A DNA stretch of 56,673 bases from positions 1 to 56,673 of the forward strand of contig JAFYLU010000031.1 in NCBI GenBank assembly GCA_017550025.1, written 5' to 3'. Positions 27,452 through 35,853 of the stretch are shown piece after piece (position 1 is the first letter of the stretch; each line of letters opens with the position of its first letter). The notes beneath the pieces were generated by a model. The model was given only the letters and a program-made list of their open reading frames with translations, was not told the origin of the DNA and did not search any database. A program made the position numbers and the translations under genes. The stretch comes from Bacteroidales bacterium. Lineage in GTDB: Bacteria > Bacteroidota > Bacteroidia > Bacteroidales > UBA932.

Positions 27452-28546
27452 ATGAAACGTTTTTTCATTTTTGCTTCCGCAGCACTGATCGCAGCCGGCT
27501 GCGCATCGCAGGAGCCTCAGGGCATAAAGGATGCATTCGAAGGCAAATTCCTTATAGGAACAGCCCTCAACGCATGGGAAATCACCGGAGCCGACACGGC
27601 TGGAGTTGCTCTGGTCAAGAAACACTTCAACTCAATAGTTGCAGAAAACTGCATGAAGAGTGAGGAGATCCATCCGGAGGAAAACGTCTACAATTTCGAA
27701 CTTGCAGACAAGTTCGTGGAGTTCGGCGAAGCGAACGACATGTTCATCATAGGCCACTGCCTCGTATGGCATTCACAGCTGGCAAAATGGTTTGCATACG
27801 ACGAGAGCGGTGAATATGTGACACCGGAGGTGCTCAAGCAGCGCATGAAGGACCATATCACCACCATCATGACACGCTACAAGGGCCGCATCCACGGATA
27901 TGATGTAGTCAATGAGGCCATTATAGAGGACGGATCATACAGAAAGAGCCCGTTCTACGACATCCTTGGAGAAGAATTCATCCCATGGGCATTCGAGTGC
28001 GCCCATGCAGCAGACCCTGACGCTGAACTCTACCTCAACGACTACGGCATGAGCGATCCCGGCCGTCGTGACGGATATGTGAAGCTGATCAGGCAGCTCA
28101 AGGAAAGAGGTCTGCGCATCGACGCAATCGGAATGCAGGCACATGTCGGACTTGACTACCCTACTGTCGAGGAGTTTGAGGAAAGCCTCATGGCATTTGC
28201 CGGAACAGGCGTCAATGTGATGATCACAGAGTGGGACATGACAGCGCTTCCAACAGTGAACATGGGTGCAAATGTTTCTGACTGGGCAGAATACAGAGAG
28301 CAGCTCAACCCATACAAGGACGGCCTTCCTGAAGAGGTTTCAGCACAGTGGAACGCAAGGATGAAGAGCTTCATGGATCTCTTCCTAAAGCATTCAGACG
28401 TAGTGACACGTGTAACAGCATGGGGCGTGAGCGACAATGACTCATGGAAGAACAACTGGCCGATTCCGGGACGTACAGACTACTGCCTCCTCTTCGACCG
28501 CAATCTCGAACCGAAACCATTCCTTAACGAATATCTAAACAAATAA
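27452..28546 (+). CDS. xynA: GH10 endo-xylanase lipoprotein
   Basis: A 364-residue retaining xylanase, single-domain GH10. The lipoprotein leader ends IAAGC (Cys17). Barrel motifs: [24 protein letters not shown], acid/base Glu155 in [24 protein letters not shown] and nucleophile Glu260 in MITEWDMT. The NEA in place of the commoner NEP is also found in Bacteroidetes XynA-type enzymes. Without a CBM, it probably works on short oligomers in the periplasm or at the cell surface, unlike the CBM-containing GH10 of this window. Starts 4 bases after the symporter gene and ends 4 before GH43, so it is tightly coupled. The symbol follows the Prevotella precedent and is provisional. Confidence 0.93.
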   Translation: MKRFFIFASAALIAAGCASQEPQGIKDAFEGKFLIGTALNAWEITGADTAGVALVKKHFNSIVAENCMKSEEIHPEENVYNFELADKFVEFGEANDMFIIGHCLVWHSQLAKWFAYDESGEYVTPEVLKQRMKDHITTIMTRYKGRIHGYDVVNEAIIEDGSYRKSPFYDILGEEFIPWAFECAHAADPDAELYLNDYGMSDPGRRDGYVKLIRQLKERGLRIDAIGMQAHVGLDYPTVEEFEESLMAFAGTGVNVMITEWDMTALPTVNMGANVSDWAEYREQLNPYKDGLPEEVSAQWNARMKSFMDLFLKHSDVVTRVTAWGVSDNDSWKNNWPIPGRTDYCLLFDRNLEPKPFLNEYLNK

Positions 28547-28550
28547 CGCT

Positions 28551-29522
28551 ATGGCAACCAAGAAAAGATATCTTTTCCCTGCCGACTTCATGGCAGACCC
28601 TTCAGTGCATATCTTCAACGACAGGATATACATATACCCTTCGCATGACTGGGAATGCGAAAACGTTGAAAACGACAACGGAGACCAGTATGTAATGAAG
28701 GATTATCATGTCCTTTCCACAGACGATCCTATGAACGGCGAGGTAATTGACCACGGATGTGCACTCAAGCTTGAGGATATACCATGGGCGGGCCGTCAGA
28801 TGTGGGACAACGACTGCCAGGAGAAGGACGGCAAATACTATATGTACTTCCCTCTCAAGGACAAATGTGACATATTCCGCATCGGAGTAGCAATCGCCGA
28901 CCGTCCGGAAGGTCCTTTCATTCCACAGCCGGATCCGATCCGCGGAAGCTACAGCATGGATATCTGCGTCCTCAAGGAAGGAGATGACTATCTGATGTAT
29001 TTCGGCGGACTCTGGGGAGGACAGCTCCAGAGATACAAGGACAACAAGGCTCTCGAGAGCGCATATCTTCCTGAAGGAGATGAGCCTGCACTTCCAAGCC
29101 GCGTCGTGAAGCTTACTGACGACATGCTCCAGTGGGCAGAAGAGCCAAGGCCTGTATTTGTAGTCGATGAGGATGGCAATCCTTTGAAGGCCAATGACCC
29201 TCACCGCTTCTTCGAGGCGAGCTGGGTACACAAGCATAACGGAAAATACTACTTCTCGTATTCGACAGGTGACAGTCACCTCCTCTGCTATGCAATCGGA
29301 GACAATCCTTATGGACCGTTCACATACAAGGGCGTGATTCTTACCCCTGTAGTGGGCTGGACAACCCATCATTCCATCCTCGAATATAAGGGAAAGACAT
29401 ATCTGTTCCACCATGACAGCGTTCCTTCAGGAGGCAAGTCATGGCTCAGGAGTCTGAAGGTATGCGAACTCACATACAACGAGGACGGAACGATACAGAC
29501 AATCGAAGGAATTGATGAATAA
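28551..29522 (+). CDS. xynB: GH43 beta-xylosidase / arabinofuranosidase, cytoplasmic
   Basis: Inverting five-bladed propeller glycosidase, 323 residues, with no signal peptide, so it acts in the cytoplasm on imported oligosaccharides. The GH43 triad is visible: Asp16 in FMADPSVH (base), Asp137 in SYSMDICVL (pKa modulator) and Glu222 in RFFEASWVH (acid). The short one-domain form resembles the exo-xylanase/xylosidase partner of XynA in Prevotella bryantii (GH43_1-like, from memory). It lies between GH10 and GH67, and its last codons overlap the GH67 start by 8 bases. Whether it prefers xylose or arabinose cannot be told from sequence. Confidence 0.9.
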   Translation: MATKKRYLFPADFMADPSVHIFNDRIYIYPSHDWECENVENDNGDQYVMKDYHVLSTDDPMNGEVIDHGCALKLEDIPWAGRQMWDNDCQEKDGKYYMYFPLKDKCDIFRIGVAIADRPEGPFIPQPDPIRGSYSMDICVLKEGDDYLMYFGGLWGGQLQRYKDNKALESAYLPEGDEPALPSRVVKLTDDMLQWAEEPRPVFVVDEDGNPLKANDPHRFFEASWVHKHNGKYYFSYSTGDSHLLCYAIGDNPYGPFTYKGVILTPVVGWTTHHSILEYKGKTYLFHHDSVPSGGKSWLRSLKVCELTYNEDGTIQTIEGIDE

Positions 29523-31467
29523 TTTCCTCAAGATACTGATCATCATATGCATTGCCATTACCGGATGTTCAAGACAATCCGGCAATGGCAATCTCTTATG
29601 GCTGCCTGCCGACGACATCCTTTCAGATGCAGAGACTATAGTGGATTCTTCTCTGGACCTGAAGAATGACGGCTTCATGATCAGGGATACGGAGACCGGC
29701 AGAAAAATCATGGCAAAGACGGAAATCGGAGCCATGTACGGAAAATATGCCCTTCAAAGGATGGAGAGGACAGGCAAGGCCTCCGGCAGAATAGATATCA
29801 AGGAAGAGCCGTCTTACGAAAGAAGGATACTCAACCATTGGGATAATCTGGACAATACGGTGGAAAGGGGCTATGCAGGTCATTCGATATGGCATTGGGG
29901 AGAAGCCCTGGATGCGGAACTGATAGATGAATATGCCAGACTCAACGCATCTGTCGGAATCAACGGAAGTGTCCTGAACAATGTAAACGCCTCACCAGAA
30001 ATACTCTGCAGAGAGAATCTGGAGCGCGCAGCCGAGATTGCGGACATCATGCGCCCGTACGGCATACATGTGTATCTGTCCGTGAATTTCTCTTCTCCTT
30101 CTGCACTCGGAGGTCTTGAAACTTCTGACCCTCTGGATCCGGAAGTCAGGAAATGGTGGGCATCGAAAGCTGCAGAGATATATTCTCTCATACCAGACTT
30201 CGGAGGCTTTCTTGTCAAGGCTAATTCAGAAGGCCGTCCGGGACCGCAGGACTTCGGACGCACACATGCAGACGGGGCAAACATGCTTGCAGATGCTCTT
30301 AAACCGTATGACGGCATAATAATGTGGAGGGCATTCGTTTATTCTGCACAAAGCAGCGACAGAGCAAATCAGGCTTATGAAGAATTCCAGCCCCTCGACG
30401 GTCAATTCAGGGATAACGTATTGATACAGATCAAGAACGGTCCTATTGATTTCCAGCCACGAGAGCCTTTCAGCCCTCTCTTCGGTCAGATGCCGCAGAC
30501 ACAGCTTATGCCGGAATTCCAGATCACTCAGGAATATCTGGGATTCTCAAACCATCTTGTGTACCTGCACCCGCTCTTCAAGGAATGCCTTGACAGCGAC
30601 ACATACTGTAACGGCCAGGGATCTACCGTTGCGGCAATAACAACAGGCAAGACATATCCTTCAGTTTACAGGACCAGTGCAATTGCAGGAGTCGCAAACA
30701 TCGGCCGTGACGAGAACTGGTGCGGGCATCATTTCGCTCAATCTTCATGGTACGCATTCGGACGAATGGCATGGGACACCAGTCTGTCATCAGAGGAAAT
30801 CGCCCGCGAATGGCTCATGCAGACCTTCACTCCTGCTCCCGAGTTCACAGAACCGGTTCTCGAGATGATGCTGACTTCACGTGAGGCAGCTGTAGACTAC
30901 ATGATGCCTCTGGGTCTGCATCATATTTTCGCATGGGACCATCATTACGGGCCGGAGCCATGGTGCGAGATAGAAGGGGCACGTCCCGACTGGCTTCCGA
31001 AATACTACCATAAGGCCGACAGTCATGGAATCGGCTTTGACCGCACAAGGGACGGAAGCGGAAATGTAAATCAATACCATGAGCCTTTGGCATCCATCTA
31101 TGATTCCATAGAGACATGTCCGGAAGAGCTGATCCTCTGGTTTCACCACGTGCCATGGGCACACATAATGCCATCAGGCAGGACTCTTTGGGATGAGATG
31201 TGCCGCAGATACGACCGAGGCGTCATGAAGGTTCGTGAATATCAGGATATATGGGAACAGATGGAGCCATATATTGATAAGAAGAGATGGGAGGAAGTCC
31301 GAGGAAAACTGAAGATTCAGGAAAAAGATGCTCGATGGTGGCGTGACGCATGCATCCAATATTTCGGCGAGTTCTCCGGAATGCCTGTACCGCATGATAT
31401 AGAACAGCCCGAAATTCCTTTAGATGAACTTAAGAAAATAAAGCTTGACCTCAAGCACCATAATTGA
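29515..31467 (+). CDS. aguA: GH67 alpha-glucuronidase lipoprotein
   Basis: Inverting enzyme that removes (4-O-methyl)glucuronic acid from the non-reducing end of xylo-oligosaccharides. The 650-residue protein starts at the ATG at 29515, inside the end of GH43; the lipoprotein signal ends AITGC (Cys18). Key segments: HWDNLDNTVERGYAGHSIW, general acid Glu239 in VKANSEGRPGPQDFGR, and the base pair Asp312 (NGPIDFQPREP) and Glu340 (EFQITQEYLG), spaced 28 residues as in known GH67 enzymes. C-terminal helical domain from about 470. Last gene of the five-gene xylan operon. Export makes it a periplasmic or surface partner of the GH10 enzymes. Confidence 0.95.
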   Translation: MNNFLKILIIICIAITGCSRQSGNGNLLWLPADDILSDAETIVDSSLDLKNDGFMIRDTETGRKIMAKTEIGAMYGKYALQRMERTGKASGRIDIKEEPSYERRILNHWDNLDNTVERGYAGHSIWHWGEALDAELIDEYARLNASVGINGSVLNNVNASPEILCRENLERAAEIADIMRPYGIHVYLSVNFSSPSALGGLETSDPLDPEVRKWWASKAAEIYSLIPDFGGFLVKANSEGRPGPQDFGRTHADGANMLADALKPYDGIIMWRAFVYSAQSSDRANQAYEEFQPLDGQFRDNVLIQIKNGPIDFQPREPFSPLFGQMPQTQLMPEFQITQEYLGFSNHLVYLHPLFKECLDSDTYCNGQGSTVAAITTGKTYPSVYRTSAIAGVANIGRDENWCGHHFAQSSWYAFGRMAWDTSLSSEEIAREWLMQTFTPAPEFTEPVLEMMLTSREAAVDYMMPLGLHHIFAWDHHYGPEPWCEIEGARPDWLPKYYHKADSHGIGFDRTRDGSGNVNQYHEPLASIYDSIETCPEELILWFHHVPWAHIMPSGRTLWDEMCRRYDRGVMKVREYQDIWEQMEPYIDKKRWEEVRGKLKIQEKDARWWRDACIQYFGEFSGMPVPHDIEQPEIPLDELKKIKLDLKHHN

Positions 31468-31499
31468 CACAAGTCATATTTTCAGAATGAAATAACAAT

Positions 31500-31525
31500 C
31501 AGGGCGGCCCATAAGGACCGCCCTG
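31500..31525. terminator. Hairpin between the xylan operon and the winged-helix gene
   Basis: CAGGGCGG (31500-31507) pairs with CCGCCCTG (31518-31525) with a 10-base loop. T-runs are short on both sides. It sits between convergent genes. Confidence 0.6.
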
Positions 31526-31551
31526 AAACTTTCAATCAAGAAATATCCTGA

Positions 31552-31767
31552 TTAAGCGTTAAGAGTGTAGTACTCGCATGACTTTGAGCCCTTTACCTCA
31601 ACCTCTACATTGAGCTTGCCCTCACGAGCGAGCCATCCGAGAGCTGTATAGAACTCTGCGCTTCCAAGACCAGACTCCTTCTTAAGCTTTGTCTCTGTCA
31701 TTCTGCCATTGGCATTGAGCGCATTCCAGATAACGCCTGCGTTGCTTCCGATGTTGTTGATTTCCAT
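31552..31767 (-). CDS. Small winged-helix protein (DUF2582-like)
   Basis: A 71-residue cytoplasmic protein. MEINNIGSNAGVIWNALN, MTETKLKKESGL and FYTALGWLAREGKL outline a winged-helix fold of the DUF2582 family, frequent as a standalone small protein in Bacteroidetes. The ATG at 31767 is preferred over a TTG 12 bases upstream. A TATCTTTG box on the minus strand (31846-31853) gives a leader of roughly 70 bases. DNA binding is plausible from the fold, but its targets are unknown and no link to the adjacent xylan operon is shown. Confidence 0.8.
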   Translation of the reverse strand: MEINNIGSNAGVIWNALNANGRMTETKLKKESGLGSAEFYTALGWLAREGKLNVEVEVKGSKSCEYYTLNA

Positions 31768-31845
31768 AGTTTCAATCAATTTAAAATCATTACTTCATTG
31801 ACGGACAGTTCCGTCGCTAATTCTGTTTCTATTTTATTCGGGGGG

Positions 31846-31853
31846 CAAAGATA
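31846..31853 (-). promoter_or_regulatory. Candidate -7 box for the winged-helix gene
   Basis: The minus strand reads TATCTTTG followed by C, a strong -7 match, 79 bases before the start codon. The -33 region is not clear. Confidence 0.55.
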
Positions 31854-32063
31854 ATCAAATAATTTTATAACTGATTTTAACACAATTAATTATGACAGTC
31901 TGATACACTTTGAATTTTTCAAGGCACAAATAACGGCACTTTCATTTTATTCCAAATAAGACATATTTGATTACAAATCATCAAATATAATGGTAACATA
32001 AAAAATATAGAATTTTTCTGTTTTTATGTGAGTTTCAACTATATTTGGATAAAATTACACAAA

Positions 32064-32870
32064 ATGAAAAAGTTACTCATCCCTATTTTAAGCATTATGA
32101 TGCTTATAAACAGCATCCCGTCATATGGCTGGGGTGCAAAAGGCCATGACATCGTTGCCGCAATCGCAGAACAGAACCTGACAAAAAAGGCAAAGAAAGA
32201 GATCAACAAGCTTCTCGGCGGCAAATCTATCGTTTACTATTCGTCATGGATGGACAATATCCAGAACTCCCCATATTGGAAGGACGGCTACTACAAGACC
32301 AAGACCTGGCATTATGCCAATGTAGACAAGGGACACACTTACGAGACAATGAGCAAGAATGAGAACGGAGACGTCGTAACCGCTCTTGAGATGCTTTCAA
32401 AAGAAATGACAGTCAACTATGACAACCTCACCGACAGCATGAAAGTCGACTATCTGAAGATGATCGTTCACCTTGTAGGAGACCTGCATTGCCCGATGCA
32501 TGCCGGAAGACTGTCAGACCGCGGTGGCAACAAATGCAAGGTAATGTGGTTCCGCGAAGAGACAAACCTTCACTCTGTCTGGGACAGCAAGATAATTGAA
32601 TCTGCCCATAAATGGAGCTACAGCGAATGGTGCGACAATCTTGACCGTGCAGACAAGAAATACAGGAAGAGTGTTACGCGCGGTACATATCAGGAGTGGT
32701 TCACAGCGACTGTTGAAGGTGCGGCAAAGATCTACGATTATGTAGAAAGCTCGGAATCTGCAGTACCTGTACTCTCCTATCAGTTTGTATACGATTTCTC
32801 CCCAATGCTGGAAGAACAGCTTCTGCTTGCCGGATACAGGCTGGCTTATGTCCTGAACAGCATTTTCTAA
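32064..32870 (+). CDS. S1/P1 family secreted nuclease
   Basis: Zinc-dependent single-strand nuclease/phosphodiesterase, 268 residues from the ATG at 32064. The signal peptide ends SYG, leaving mature Trp-Gly at the N-terminus; in this family the first Trp coordinates zinc through its backbone. Other zinc-ligand segments are present: WGAKGHDIVA (His), SSWMDNI (Asp), TWHYANV (His), HLVGDLHCPMHAG (two His, Asp) and NLHSVWD (His, Asp). It is therefore probably active in the periplasm or outside the cell, in nucleic-acid scavenging. The upstream 300 bases are AT-rich with no clear promoter. It converges with the RluA gene. Confidence 0.92.
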   Translation: MKKLLIPILSIMMLINSIPSYGWGAKGHDIVAAIAEQNLTKKAKKEINKLLGGKSIVYYSSWMDNIQNSPYWKDGYYKTKTWHYANVDKGHTYETMSKNENGDVVTALEMLSKEMTVNYDNLTDSMKVDYLKMIVHLVGDLHCPMHAGRLSDRGGNKCKVMWFREETNLHSVWDSKIIESAHKWSYSEWCDNLDRADKKYRKSVTRGTYQEWFTATVEGAAKIYDYVESSESAVPVLSYQFVYDFSPMLEEQLLLAGYRLAYVLNSIF

Positions 32871-32895
32871 AAGAAATACTGCTTATTTCATGTGA

Positions 32896-33609
32896 TCAGG
32901 CCTTTATCCCCTTCCATGACGACGGGATAGGGGCCTCGATTGTCATAGGTTCTTTCTTTACGGGGTGAACGAAGGTGATCCTGCGTGCATGCAGGGAAAT
33001 ACCTCCGTCCGGATTCGATCGAGGCGCACCGTACTTGAGGTCTCCCTTGATAGGACATCCCAGATTCGACAACTGACAACGTATCTGATGATGACGGCCT
33101 GTCAGAAGTTCAACTTCCACGAGCCAATACCTTTCGGTCTTGTCGATCAGTCTGTAATTGAGCTTTGCGAGCTTGGCATCCTTACGCCTCTGGCCGGGAC
33201 GGCATATGTATGACTTGTTTTGCTTTTCGTTGCGCCACATCATATCCTCAAGATGTCCTTCCACTGGAGACGGAGCGCCACATACCAGAGCCCAATAATA
33301 TTTCTGTACATCAGAGTCTCTGAACATGGCATTGAGACGCTCAAGCGCCTTTGATGTCTTGGCAAGGACGACAATTCCGCTTACAGGACGGTCAAGACGA
33401 TGCGGCAGACCCATGAAGACCTGTCCGGGTTTGGCATCTCGTTGAGCGATAAAAGCCTTGTAAGCCTCTGTCAGAGGCTCGTCGGAGGTCTTGTCACCCT
33501 GTACAATCTCCCCTACCCTCTTGTTCACGACCAGAAGATGATTGTCTTCATATAAAATTCTTGAAGCGAGGTCTTCGAATTCCTCGCGCGGAAGTTCTCT
33601 GTAGATCAT
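32896..33609 (-). CDS. RluA-family RNA pseudouridine synthase
   Basis: A 237-residue cytoplasmic enzyme that isomerises uridine in rRNA or tRNA. The catalytic Asp lies in PHRLDRPVSGIVVLAKT. Other RluA blocks are ILYEDNHLLVVNKRVGEIVQ, KYYWALVCG, ELLTGRHHQIRCQLSNLGCP and the C-terminal ISLHARRITFVHP. No N-terminal S4 domain is present, as in short RluA/TruC-type members. The start at 33609 (MIYRELPREEFED) is preferred over an extension of 13 codons. The RNA target cannot be assigned. Confidence 0.92.
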   Translation of the reverse strand: MIYRELPREEFEDLASRILYEDNHLLVVNKRVGEIVQGDKTSDEPLTEAYKAFIAQRDAKPGQVFMGLPHRLDRPVSGIVVLAKTSKALERLNAMFRDSDVQKYYWALVCGAPSPVEGHLEDMMWRNEKQNKSYICRPGQRRKDAKLAKLNYRLIDKTERYWLVEVELLTGRHHQIRCQLSNLGCPIKGDLKYGAPRSNPDGGISLHARRITFVHPVKKEPMTIEAPIPSSWKGIKA

Positions 33610-33685
33610 AATCGTTTCTATATGCCAATACCGGCGCAAAAATAGCAATTATGTCATTACCGGAGGCATGTTGTCATGAAAATTC

Positions 33686-33725
33686 TGACATTTTGGCATA
33701 TATTTTTTCGTCTGTGACATTGGCA
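33686..33725 (+). promoter_or_regulatory. Two direct repeats upstream of dnaK, possible promoter or operator
   Basis: TGACATTTTGGCA (33686-33698) and TGACATTGGCA (33715-33725) recur 29 bases apart in the 220-base dnaK upstream region. Each has a TTGGCA core like the -24 half of a sigma-54 promoter, but the -12 GC is missing in both, so that reading is weak. No CIRCE element is present. Confidence 0.35.
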
Positions 33726-33829
33726 CAAGTTTAGATATTATCCCGGCGTCGCGTAAATGTCATCCCGGCTGACTATCGGGAGCGCATTACCGGAATATTT
33801 AGGAATAATAAATTAAAAATATAAGAATT

Positions 33830-35722
33830 ATGGGAAAAATCATTGGAATTGACCTTGGAACCACCAACTCATGCGTGGCAGTGATGGAAGGTAACGAGCC
33901 TACAGTCATCATCAATAATGAAGGACAGAGAACAACACCTTCAGTAGTGGCATTCACCGACGGTGGTGAGAGAAAGATCGGTAACCCTGCAAAGCGTCAG
34001 GCCATCACAAACCCTCACAAGACAATCTTCTCTATCAAGAGATTCATGGGTGAGAAGTACGATCAGGTGACAGGTGACATCGCACGCGTACCTTATAAGG
34101 TAGTAAAGGGCGAGAATAACACTCCTCGCGTTGACATCGACGGCCGTCTCTATTCTCCACAGGAAATCTCCGCAATGATTCTCCAGAAGATGAAGAAGAC
34201 TGCAGAGGAGTACCTCGGGCAGGAGGTTACAGAGGCTGTCATCACTGTACCTGCATACTTCTCTGATTCACAGCGCCAGGCTACAAAAGAGGCTGGTCAG
34301 ATCGCAGGTCTTGATGTAAAGCGTATCATCAACGAGCCTACAGCTGCAGCTCTCGCATACGGTCTTGACAAGCAGAACAAGGATATGAAGATCGCTGTAT
34401 ACGACCTCGGTGGCGGTACATTCGATATCTCTATCATGGACCTCGGAGACGGCGTATTCGAAGTTCTTTCGACAAACGGTGACACTCACCTCGGCGGTGA
34501 CGACTTCGACCAGGTAATCATCGACTGGCTCGCAGCAGAGTTCGCTTCAGAAAACGGCGGCATCGACCTCAAGAAGGATCCTATGGCTCTCCAGAGACTC
34601 AAGGAGGCTGCAGAGAAGGCAAAGATCGAGCTCTCAAGCCAGACTTCAACTGAAATCAATCTTCCTTACATCATGCCGGTAGACGGTATGCCAAAGCACC
34701 TCGTGAAGACTCTTACAAGAGCAAAATTCGAGCAGCTTGCTGACACCCTCATCCAGAGAACAGTGGAGCCATGCCGCAAGGCGCTTCAGGATGCAGGTCT
34801 CCAGCCATCAGACATCAACGAGGTACTCCTCGTGGGAGGTTCTACACGTATTCCTGCCATCCAGGCAGTCGTAGAGAAGTTCTTCGGAAAGGCTCCTAAC
34901 AAGAGCGTGAACCCGGACGAGGTAGTAGCAATGGGAGCTGCAATCCAGGGTGGTGTACTCGCAGGTGATGTGAAGGATGTCCTTCTCCTTGATGTGACTC
35001 CGCTTTCACTCGGTATCGAGACTCTCGGCGGCGTGATGACAAAGCTCATCGAGGCCAACACTACAATCCCTACAAGAAAGTCACAGGTATTCTCTACAGC
35101 CGCTGATAACCAGCCTGCAGTAGACGTACATGTTCTTCAGGGAGAGCGTCCGATGGCAAAGGACAACAAGCTCATCGGCAACTTCATCCTTGACGGAATC
35201 GCACCTGCACCAAGAGGTGTACCACAGATCGAGGTGACATTCGACATCGACGCAAACGGTATCCTCAACGTGTCTGCAAAGGACAAGGCTACAGGCAAGG
35301 AACAGAACATCCGCATCGAGGCTTCATCAGGACTTTCTGACGCAGAGATCCAGAGAATGAGGGATGAGGCAAAGGCTAACGAGGCTGCTGACAAGGCAGA
35401 GAAGGAGCGCATCGACAAGATCAACAATGCTGACGGCATGTGCTTCCAGACAGAGAAGAATCTCAAGGAGTACGGCGACAAGATCCCTGCAGAAAAGAAG
35501 TCTGCAATCGAAAACGCCATGAACTCACTCAAGGAAGCTGTAAAGGCACAGAACATCGCTGACATCGACAAGTACAACGCTGAGCTCGAGGCAGCATGGC
35601 ATGCAGCTTCAGAGGATATGGCAAAGGCTGCACAGGCAGGCCCACAGCCAGGAGCACAGGGTCCTTTCAACGGACAGGCAGGTCCGCAGGGCGCTGACGA
35701 CCAGGGAGTTGACGAGCAGTAA
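33830..35722 (+). CDS. dnaK: Chaperone DnaK (Hsp70)
   Basis: Cytoplasmic ATP-driven chaperone, 630 residues. The ATPase domain has [17 protein letters not shown], the [21 protein letters not shown] block, [13 protein letters not shown] and [13 protein letters not shown]. The interdomain linker [19 protein letters not shown] leads into the substrate-binding domain, and the C-terminal lid ends in a Gln/Gly/Pro-rich tail and DDQGVDEQ. It stands alone, about 29 kb from grpE-dnaJ, with a single-gene terminator behind it. Confidence 0.98.
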   Translation: MGKIIGIDLGTTNSCVAVMEGNEPTVIINNEGQRTTPSVVAFTDGGERKIGNPAKRQAITNPHKTIFSIKRFMGEKYDQVTGDIARVPYKVVKGENNTPRVDIDGRLYSPQEISAMILQKMKKTAEEYLGQEVTEAVITVPAYFSDSQRQATKEAGQIAGLDVKRIINEPTAAALAYGLDKQNKDMKIAVYDLGGGTFDISIMDLGDGVFEVLSTNGDTHLGGDDFDQVIIDWLAAEFASENGGIDLKKDPMALQRLKEAAEKAKIELSSQTSTEINLPYIMPVDGMPKHLVKTLTRAKFEQLADTLIQRTVEPCRKALQDAGLQPSDINEVLLVGGSTRIPAIQAVVEKFFGKAPNKSVNPDEVVAMGAAIQGGVLAGDVKDVLLLDVTPLSLGIETLGGVMTKLIEANTTIPTRKSQVFSTAADNQPAVDVHVLQGERPMAKDNKLIGNFILDGIAPAPRGVPQIEVTFDIDANGILNVSAKDKATGKEQNIRIEASSGLSDAEIQRMRDEAKANEAADKAEKERIDKINNADGMCFQTEKNLKEYGDKIPAEKKSAIENAMNSLKEAVKAQNIADIDKYNAELEAAWHAASEDMAKAAQAGPQPGAQGPFNGQAGPQGADDQGVDEQ

Positions 35723-35741
35723 AAGCTCAATACATCAGATA

Positions 35742-35784
35742 AAGAGGACAGTTCCGACATTTCGGGACTGTCCTCTTGCTTTAT
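35742..35784 (+). terminator. Rho-independent terminator after dnaK
   Basis: AAGAGGACAGT (35742-35752) pairs with ACTGTCCTCTT (35767-35777). The inner TCCGA/TCGGG can extend the stem, and a T-rich stretch follows. Confidence 0.85.
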
Positions 35785-35853
35785 TTATGCTGCAGAATTG
35801 CAGTTTGGTGCATGGTTTGACATGAGAAGGCTGGGACATTAAATGACAGGATT

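Noticed and set aside
33686-33740. Sigma-54 promoter for dnaK
   Set aside because: The TTGGCA halves lack the matching GC at -12, so a proper sigma-54 site is not supported; kept only as direct repeats.
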